From assembly GCA_013399895.1 (NCBI GenBank), contig VXBA01005853.1, forward strand, positions 3,293,820-3,357,819: 64,000 nucleotides of DNA, read 5' to 3'. Position 1 is the first letter of the stretch, and the number at the start of each line of letters is the position of its first letter. The position numbers and the translations under genes are program-made. Origin of the DNA: Serilophus lunatus (lineage: Eukaryota > Chordata > Aves > Passeriformes > Eurylaimidae). This document shows positions 54,938 through 64,000 of the stretch, piece by piece. The notes under the pieces were generated by a model. It saw only the letters and a list, made by a program, of their open reading frames with translations, was not told where the DNA came from and did not search any database.

Positions 54938-57900
54938 CTGCAAAGGGAAGGTAGGATGTGGATGCTGAACCCCAGGGCTGCCTCATCACCCCCACTTCTC
55001 TGAGGGCAGTGCAGGAGAGCTTGCTTCTGCTGCTGAGCAGTGCCTGGATACCCTTTTCTCCTAGCTGTCCTCCTCTCTGATCCCAAACAGTCCATGAATA
55101 CTGCTCTCTCCTTCCCCTCCCTGGCGACCTACCAGAGCAGTCCAGCTTTCCCCGAGTAGCAGTGCCCTCAATCCTGGTGCCGTTTTTGTAGCAGCACCAG
55201 CAGAAGCCGGTGGAGTGATGGCACTGCTTGGGCAGGTAGTCGCCGTTCTCATCGCACTGTGGGCGGAACCGGCCTGGCTGGACACCCCCAAAATCAGCCT
55301 CCGCCTGGCACTTAGTTTGCACTAGGGCAACAGAAAACACAGGGGAGACTCCATCAGCCCCTCAGGCCCTTCTCCCCCTTGTCAGCCTCAGTGGGAGATT
55401 CTACCCAGAAGCAGCAAATTAAATTTTAAGGTGAACAAGCCTCAGCCCGGTGACCTTTCTGAAGCTCCTGGGCTAGTCAGGCATGGAGGATTTGGGGTAG
55501 TGCTCCAGCTGTTCAGCCTTTTGCTCATCCCAAATGCTCTGCAGGCAGTGGGCAGAGATGCTCTGTGGCGTCCTATAGGCCACCAAGCAGAGGCTTCCCC
55601 TTGGAATGAACAGGCCCATGACCAGAGGGAGGGTTGATTCCCTGTGGGATGCTCCGCACCAACAGCTCCCTGCCCCCACCCCAGCTCAGCAGCCTCATTC
55701 TCATTACCTTTTGTTGCTGGGATTGCCTTGCTCTCCTCCGACTTGGTGTTCTTGGCCATCTCAAACAGGACCCATTTGTGCATCCAGGACTCAAAGGACT
55801 GTAACAAGGCAGACCAGCATGTTCACAGGCATGGGGGAAATTCACCCCAGGGGAGTTGTGCTACCAGCTCCATCTTTGCCAGGGAGGGTGGTGAGCACCT
55901 TCCCCATCCCTGGGGTGGGAGCAGCCCAAGCCTGGCTCAAGCAGGCCTTTGTTTTTCCAGGTGGGGGCATTCCAGTCCCTCCACAAAGCAGAGCAGTCCT
56001 GGATGGGGAAGCACTGACCTTCCAGTCCACATGAGACATGGTGTTCTTCAGGCTGTTCAGGTTCTTCATCAGGCTGTCCTTCAGCTCTGGGAACGTCTTC
56101 CCGGGGTCTGATTGCTGCAGAGCAACAACCATAGTGAGTCAGGGCAAAGAAAAATGAGGAGGACATCTGCCAATATCAGACAGAAGGATGCTGCAGGAGG
56201 CCAGGATCTCCCACCAGCTCTGGGCACCCCAGGACACCCCAGACCAGTGCAGGGGCAGCTGTAGGGTGGATGGGGGAGCGGGGGACCTTACCAGCAGCAG
56301 GTACTTCACAAGGTCCTCGGTTTTGTTGCTGGCAGGGGCCATATCCTTGAGAGAGAAGGCAGAGGAGCAGTGTGAGTGCGGCAGCAAGCCCTGAGGGCAG
56401 CAGGCGGTGCCAAGCAGCGGTGGAACTCTCTTACCGGAAGGTCTGCAAGGGGAGCAGGAGGCAGGATCCTCATGGCCAGCGGGGTGTTCACCATGGCCAT
56501 CTTCATCTTGTTCACCGGCTGGGCACCTGGAGAAGAAAGAGCACCGTGAGGGTCTCAGTGGAGTTGGGTGGTCCAGAAGGGACTTGTCCCCTCTCTCCAG
56601 CCACCCCCCCCATCACACAGGTGCCCATGGGGCTACTGACTGGCAGGCAGCTTCCTCTGCAGAGCCTCCAGCTGCAGGGTCTGGGAGGTCTTGGTCAGTT
56701 TGCTGATCTGCCCACTCTGCTGGCACACGAAGTAGATGGTGACGGCCTGGCCGGCGATCAGCAGGGCCACCAGGATGGACAGTGTGGAGAAGGCGGCTTT
56801 GCGCCCCAGAGCAGATCTGTGGGACACGGACAGGGAGCTCAGCCGCCGGCAGCAGGAGATGATACTCCGCCATCGCCCCCTCCCCGCCCCAAACACCCCC
56901 TTCCTGGGGGGGTTGCAGTCAGACAAATGCAAATTCCCCCATCGCAGTGTGCAGAAGTGAAAACCCGGCGTGAAGGTCACCCGTCCATGTCCGGAACCGA
57001 AACTCAGTGTGGGCGTGGAAGGAGGGGGGCACGGGAGGGGCATATGGTTACATGTAAGTGCCGGCTGCCAGGGCATTTTAGGGAACCCCATCACTCTGGG
57101 CATCGCCTTTTGTGGGATGATGAAGCCGCCTGTTCCCTTGGGGAAGAGTACACGTCCCATGAGATGCCGGACGGCACTTAATTTTTAAAATTTTGTGCCA
57201 GATCCTGCCCCGTCGAGTGACTGTGGCACTGTCGGGGTGCAGCGGTGCCCCACAGGCCACCCCGTGCCTCCGCTGCCCGAAGGGGAGCGGGCACTGCCCG
57301 GCCGAGGGACAGGTCCCGAACGGGACGCGCTGCGCTGGGTGTCTGCCCGGTGACTGATGATGTCAGAGCTCCCGGGGTTCTGATTGGCTGGAAGTTTTGG
57401 CGAGGGGGGTAACCCCACGGGGGTTGGGACATAGGGACTAGTTGGGACACGCGGTGACAGTGGGATAGAGGCCCCACAGAGCCAGTTGGGTCCCGGGGCC
57501 GCGTCTCCCCCACAGCCACGTCACCCGCCCGCCTGTCCCACAGCCGTGCTGCCTCCCTCTTCCGCCCCAGAGGTTCACACCATGGCTCTCTGCCCCCCGG
57601 CCACACCGAGCCTGTCCGCCCCATGGCCACGCCTTGTCCCCAACTGCCCCAGAGACACAGTGACCCCCTTCGGCCTCATAGCCACCCAATGCCTTCCCCA
57701 TCCCGCAGCCACCCAACTCCTACTCCATCCCACGGCCATCCCATTGCCATCCCATGCCCGCCCCATCCCATATCTACCCCGTGTCCCTTCCAGCCTCAAA
57801 GCCATGTTCTGGCACTTTCCACAGCCCCCCTTGGCTCCACAGTGCCCCACAGCCACCGTGTGCCCCCCACTTGTGTGTGCCCTGTACCCCCTTGACCCGA

Positions 57901-58082
57901 CTGTATCCCCTTCCATCCTGCACCCACGCAATGACCCCCCTGTCCCACGTCCCCACTGTGCCCATTTTACCCTTCCTGTGCCCCCCACCCCGTGCCCCTC
58001 AGCAGTGGCACCTCTGGGTGTCCCCGGCGCTGAGCACGCCGCTGACACGGTCGGAGATGAGGTCCCGCTGCTCCTCAGCCAT
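54873..58082 (-). CDS. CD74: CD74, MHC class II invariant chain (whole coding region, eight exons)
   Basis: The joined minus-strand exons give 834 bases, 277 residues, for the long form with the thyroglobulin cassette; skipping that exon (189 bases, phase 1-1) gives 214 residues. The short cytoplasmic tail MAEEQRDLISDR has the acidic Leu/Ile sorting signal. A membrane segment spans about 33-54 (FSTLSILVALLIAGQAVTIY). The CLIP region is VNKMKMAMVNTPLAMRILP (87-105). Asn120 in SNKT is an N-glycosylation sequon. The trimerisation region includes KNTMSHVDWKSFESWMHKW. The type 1 thyroglobulin domain covers about 198-255. CD74 is a type II membrane chaperone that fills the class II groove, directs it to endosomes and is cleaved to CLIP; the long form can inhibit cathepsins. 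The eight coding exons follow the mammalian p41 plan. An S-X-Y promoter lies upstream. Confidence 0.95.
55133..55321 (-). CDS. CD74: CD74 exon 7, thyroglobulin type 1 cassette (human exon 6b)
   Basis: VQTKCQAEADFGGVQPGRFR, PQCDENGDYLPKQCHHSTGF, CWCCYKNGTRIEGTATRGKL and DCSG. It has the domain pattern with Cys at 198, 216, 227, 234, 236 and 255, plus an extra Cys237 where the family has Val in CWCV. NGT is a second sequon. Phase 1-1, so it can be skipped without a frameshift. Confidence 0.94.
55708..55798 (-). CDS. CD74: CD74 exon 6
   Basis: SFESWMHKWVLFEMAKNTKS then EESKAIPATK; ESWMHKWLLFEM is conserved in chicken and human. Phase 0 to 1, GTAATG donor. Confidence 0.95.
56019..56114 (-). CDS. 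CD74: CD74 exon 5
   Basis: QSDPGKTFPELKDSLMKNLN then SLKNTMSHVDWK, 32 codons, symmetric phase 0; start of the trimerisation domain. CTGCAG acceptor and GTCAGT donor. Confidence 0.94.
56292..56345 (-). CDS. CD74: CD74 exon 4
   Basis: DMAPASNKTEDLVKYLLL, 18 codons, symmetric phase 0. Contains the N-glycosylation sequon NKT. GTAAGG donor. Confidence 0.92.
56435..56526 (-). CDS. CD74: CD74 exon 3 (CLIP)
   Basis: Completes Ser83, then AQPVNKMKMAMVNTPLAMRI and LPPAPLADLP. It corresponds to the human CLIP exon with core MRMATPLLM. Phase 1 to 0, GTAAGA donor. Confidence 0.94.
56641..56816 (-). CDS. CD74: CD74 exon 2 (membrane anchor and stalk)
   Basis: RSALGRKAAFSTLSILVALL, then IAGQAVTIYFVCQQSGQISK and LTKTSQTLQLEALQRKLPA. 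CCCACAG acceptor, GTCAGT donor, phase 2 to 1. The membrane segment and GQISKLTKTSQTL are near-identical to chicken. Confidence 0.95.
56817..58011 (-). other. CD74: CD74 intron 1
   Basis: A 1.2 kb intron. The part at 57560-57990 is C-rich with repeated CCATCCC words and forms long stop-free shadow frames on both strands. No gene was recognised within it. Confidence 0.8.
58012..58082 (-). CDS. CD74: CD74 exon 1 (cytoplasmic tail)
   Basis: MAEEQRDLISDRVSGVLSAG then DTQ plus two bases; GTGCCA donor. The start matches the chicken chain MAEEQRDLIS. Only the first Leu-based signal is clear; the second (PML in human) is not conserved. Confidence 0.93.
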
Positions 58083-58197
58083 GGCTCCGGTGGGCTCCCC
58101 GATGGAAATGCGCACCCCGAGTGCCGGTTCTGGAAATACCCCCCGGTCCCCACCCAGCTCTAACACCCCGGGGGGGGGGAGCCCAAAAAAAACTCCT

Positions 58198-58256
58198 ATT
58201 GGCTGCTGGCACTTGCATCACTTGTTGCCGGGCAGACTTCTGCACCACAGGTCTCC
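58198..58256 (-). promoter_or_regulatory. CD74: CD74 S-X-Y enhanceosome module
   Basis: Reading the minus strand toward the gene: an S-like box GGAGACCTGTGGTGCA (58256-58241), an X1 box with CCCGGCAAC (RFX half-site GGCAAC at 58229-58224), an adjacent X2-like TGATGCAA (58220-58213), and a Y box CCAAT (58202-58198). This is the order used by MHC class II and invariant chain promoters for RFX, CREB, NF-Y and CIITA. It ends about 115 bases upstream of the ATG. Confidence 0.7.
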
Positions 58257-58259
58257 GGT

Positions 58260-60930
58260 ACGGAGATTATGCCGGGCTCAGTGGCGAGAGCACTACGGCC
58301 ACTCAGGGGGGCACCGCTGCCCACCCCACGCCACGGGCAGGTCGCAGTGCCCAGCCTGGTGACACCAGTGCCACGGGCATGGAGGCGCTGGTACCTCTAG
58401 GGTGGGCAGGAGGTGGTATATGGGGGGCAGGAGGTGAGACATAGGATGTGATGGTGGGATGGGGGAGGTGAAAGGCAACGTGTGAGGAAGGAAGTGGGGT
58501 GCAGACGTGGGTTACTGGTGGTGGGACATCATGGGGAGAGCCCCCCTCCCACTAGAGTCTGAGAGCAGAACCCTCTGTGTGGGCACACGGTCGGGGTACA
58601 CCCCTCCTTTGCTGCTGAGGAAAAACTGCACTTGGGCACAAACCCCCACTTGAGGGTAACTTTGGGCCCCCCTGGGTGGGGATGCTTGGCCAGAACTTCT
58701 CGGGCTGAGGGGGGAACGACTAAAGGACCAAAGGTTTTCAAGCCCTCCTTCCTTCCTGCTGTACCCTCCTTGCTTTTGCCTACAGCAGCTTCTGGGGGCT
58801 GAACCCCCAAAGCCAAGAGAGGAGGAGCAGCCCCTCAAGGTGAGTGACCCCAAAGCACCAGTGGGAGTGGGGCAATGGGGGTCCTCAGCCCCCCCAGCCC
58901 TGCAAGTGCTACATGGGCAGCCACCCACAAAATAATGCTGGTTTTTGGTGATTTTATACAAGGTCCCAGGGCAGCCCAGGGGTAACACACCCTCAGTGCC
59001 CAGCACTGAGGCGGCCCCAGCGTCAGAACCCAGCTGAGCAGTGGCCAGGGTCCAGCCAGAAGTGAAACTCCAAATGTGGAACTAAAGGCAAGGCACCACT
59101 GGTTACCTGACAAACCTGCTGGGCCAAGCAGGGGCAGGTTTCTTCAGCCACTCCACCCTTTCTCCCAGGTCAGCCCCAAGCCATTTGGCCAGAGGGACAC
59201 ACAGCCAGCCCTGGCAGTGCCTGGAGAGCAGGTGAAGGGATTGTCATGGAGCACTTCCAGGGAACAGGGCAGGGTCTCCTGGCAGCTGCTGTTCCTGGAG
59301 GAGGTATGGTGTGGCGATGGCCCAGCTTCCCAGCTGGGAATTGCAGCTCCACTCCAGGGGAAGGGCTTCTGAGCCCAGAGCCTGGTGCCATCCTCAGGCT
59401 GCTGTGACACAGCTGGGAAAGCCCTGGGCAGCCAGGGGTGTACAGAATACCAGCTCAAGGGTATCCATTGGCCCCGCCCTGGGCCACCAGTGATGAAGCT
59501 GTATTTAGAAACCATCAGAGGTGTTTGAAAAGAAAATAAAAAGGGAGAGAAAATGGAGAGAAAAAGGAAAAAAGAGAAAAAAAGAAAGGGGGGGGGGAGG
59601 AGATGTAAAAAAAGGAAATGGAACATAAAAGCTTTCCATAATTTTTTTCTCTCCCCTTGTGATCACTGGGGGTTTTGGGGGACACACGGGTTTTCCTCGC
59701 AGCCCCAGCCCTCACTCAGCTCCTTGCAGGGGTCACTATCCCTGGCTCAACGCCGCGCTCCAGGCGCATTCCGTGACCACCCTCAGCCTCGAGGGGAACC
59801 AGAGAGTCTGAACAGGAACTTGGCAAGCGAAACCCCCAGCGATTCCATGGAGCTCAGCCCAGCTCTGCAAACCACAAACATGGGTGATAACCCGAGGGTG
59901 GGGGAGGGCCCCACTTCCTTGGGCAGGCTGAGCCCCCGAGTTCCAGCCCAGATGGGACTGTCAGCACTAAGCCACCCCTCACTCCATGCAGACATTCCCT
60001 GTTCCCTCTTCAGTACTTCACTCACACGCCCTACTTTCCGCCCAGGGCTGTGGTATCCAGTGTTTTCAGTTTGCAAATTGATTTTCCAGGGAAGATTCAG
60101 ACTCTTTCAGGGAGCAGCTTCCATCCTATCTGACCTTCCTCATTCTCCCATTGCATGCTGTTATCCCAAGGCTTTGTATTTGGTGCTGCCCATCAAAAAC
60201 TCAGAAACACCATTACAAGAAGCTGGGGAACCACCTGTCTTTTTGGAGGGGAAAAAAGCCATCTAGAACGAGGAATGGTTTCGGGATTGGGCTCAGACTT
60301 GCTGAAGACCAGGCTGGCAGAGCAAATTTTTCAGGTAGGGAGGAGGGAACACGTGCCGGGCAGACGCTTTGTGCTGGATCTCCGGTTTCTCTTCCTCATT
60401 TACCATTTCCCCCTGGAGGTTACACACCAACACGGGAAGCCATTTCAAAGATGTCCGGTCTGCTAAGAAATAAAAGCAATTTTTGCCATTAATTGTGCAC
60501 AAGCTCAGGGAAGAGCCTGCCCCTGGCACAGCATGTCAGGGCAGCGAGTGGCACAGGTTGGGGTGCAGTGGCTCAGCCAGCTCTGTGCACCAAGGGCTCC
60601 ACCTTCCAGGGATTAAGGGTTATTAAGGGCAAATCCACCTCCATGTGAAGATCCCTTCCCACTTCTACATCTGCCCTTAAAATCTGCAGGGCTGAAATGG
60701 TCTGGATCAGGGTAGGTCTGGGTGGGCAGCAGAGGGGAGAAGTGGGCAGCAGAGGGGAGAAGTGAGCAGAAACATCTCAAACTGCACCCAGAGATAACCA
60801 GGGGCCCCTCAGTTTGTGCTGCCACAAAGGCCCTGCCTTGGGTTTGTTATTGCAGTAGAGTTCTCCCTCAGTGCACCCCCATGAAGCAGCCACTGTGATG
60901 TCTCCTGGGACAGAGCAGCACACATAGAAC
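58260..60930. other. Intergenic DNA between CD74 promoter and RPS14
   Basis: No gene was recognised. It has a purine tract at about 59527-59604 and a 20-base tandem duplication at 60722-60761. Confidence 0.6.
60722..60761. repeat. 20-bp tandem duplication
   Basis: GTGGGCAGCAGAGGGGAGAA occurs twice head to tail (60722-60741, 60742-60761) without mismatch. Confidence 0.95.
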
Positions 60931-60934
60931 AGCT

Positions 60935-61596
60935 TTCACAACATTCAAGTTTATTAAAAAGAAATCACTGACTGGAGCTGTTGGTAACACACACACACAC
61001 ACTCCTACTTCCCTGCACTCCCATCCTGTCCCCTCCTCCATTCAGCTCCAGGTTGTTTGAGGTGCTGCTGGTTTCATGTTTAAAAACCTCCTCTACACAG
61101 AGTTCAAAGCACACTTTAAGTACAGGAAAACAGTGATTTGAATGGCAAACAGTGCACTTCTAGGACAGTAAGGGAAGTTTATTCTAAAATTTTCCATGGC
61201 CACACATAAAACAATAAAGCACTATGGTTGTGCCAAGGGAAACACTGGCTCGTGAACTTCTGTCCAGGCAGAGGATTTTTTTCCACAGAAAGGGGAAGTG
61301 ATGTATTAAGCAACATTTTGCAGAAAACCCAGCAGCAGTTGCTCGCTCCCAGCCCAGCTTTCCTTTGCATGGCAAGGACGCTTCCAAGAGCTCATGACTC
61401 ACTTTGAAAGCACAAGTATCCAAGCTGCTTCTGCTACGAAGATTAAGACCCACCATGGCTTTGGACTAGCCAGACTAGTTCCCCCCCAACCCAGGGGCCC
61501 AGCTCCAGAGCACAAGCCATCCGTGGCTGGAATTAAACTGAAGCCTCACACCCTCCCAGTAAGAAAACAGAGAGCTGAGCAGAGGTTTAAGAGAGC
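60935..61596 (-). other. RPS14 3' flank, possible distal 3' UTR
   Basis: Minus-strand AATAAA signals lie at 61183-61178 and 60955-60950; the latter is followed by a GT-rich TTGAATGTTGTG. The DNA between is AT-rich and UTR-like with an (AC)n run at about 60991-61003. It may be an extended RPS14 3' UTR or the end of an unrecognised minus-strand transcript. Confidence 0.35.
60991..61004. repeat. (AC)n microsatellite
   Basis: About seven AC units within the putative distal 3' UTR. Confidence 0.8.
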
Positions 61597-61602
61597 TTTA
61601 AT
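61597..61602 (-). terminator. RPS14: RPS14 proximal polyadenylation signal ATTAAA
   Basis: ATTAAA on the minus strand lies 21 bases past the stop codon, which fits the very short 3' UTRs of ribosomal protein genes. Confidence 0.6.
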
Positions 61603-61622
61603 AACAGAAGGTGCAGCACTGT

Positions 61623-63929
<2,307 letters not shown>

Positions 63930-64000
63930 CGCCGGCAGCTCCTCCACTCCAGCCGCCGGCTCGCCCGCGGCCTGTGGCCCCGCTCCGCCGGGCGCGGCTC
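63930..64000 (-). other. RPS14: RPS14 non-coding exon 1 and CpG-rich promoter (partial)
   Basis: Very GC-rich DNA at the window edge. A plausible donor on the minus strand is CCGGCG|GTGGGT at 63930/63929. No 5'-terminal oligopyrimidine start was seen, so the transcription start may lie past the window, or exon 1 may be placed differently. Confidence 0.3.

Noticed and set aside
57486..58163. Long Pro/Ser/Thr-rich open frame (225 codons) on the plus strand
   Set aside because: It is antisense to CD74 exon 1 and intron 1, made of CCATCCC repeats, and has no recognisable domain.

Overview
The window is vertebrate nuclear DNA, most likely from a bird. Genes are split by GT-AG introns. Two copies of the avian/reptile LINE CR1 are present, one with the CR1-type terminal ATTCTATG-like repeat. 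Introns are short, and the CD74 protein resembles the chicken invariant chain as I remember it. Five genes are recognised in the order known from human 5q32: CAMK2A(-), ARSI(-), TCOF1(+), CD74(-), RPS14(-). The species cannot be named from the sequence. Assembly gaps lie at 6709-6754 and 33627-33925, with a single unknown base at 35270.

Layout. Positions 1-4442 are the start of CAMK2A intron 1. CAMK2A coding exon 1 is at 4443-4504, followed (reading leftward genes from right) by a promoter at about 4505-4990 that holds several RFX X-box palindromes. Positions 5000-11290 are intergenic. ARSI has two coding exons (11291-12692 and 13785-14104). Positions 14105-33626 are a 19.5 kb gene-poor interval with one CR1 copy and several AT-rich blocks that could be regulatory. 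TCOF1 runs from a GC-rich promoter interrupted by the large gap to a polyadenylation signal at 53511, with 16 coding exons visible; exon 1 is missing and is probably inside the gap. CD74 lies tail to tail with TCOF1, has eight coding exons including the thyroglobulin-type cassette of the long isoform, and has an S-X-Y type promoter. RPS14 has four coding exons, and its promoter is at the right edge.

The genes do not form a pathway. CAMK2A encodes a neuronal kinase, ARSI a sulfatase of the secretory pathway, TCOF1 a nucleolar factor for ribosomal RNA synthesis, CD74 the MHC class II chaperone, and RPS14 a 40S ribosomal protein. Their grouping reflects conserved synteny. Exon boundaries were set by matching the encoded peptides to the known families, then checking GT/AG sites and reading-frame phase across every junction: CD74 (834 nt), RPS14 (456 nt) and visible TCOF1 (3045 nt) all close in frame. 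No clearly new biological system was found. The most useful leads are the RFX-site cluster at CAMK2A, the phase-paired exon modules and duplications in treacle, and the extra cysteine in the CD74 thyroglobulin domain.
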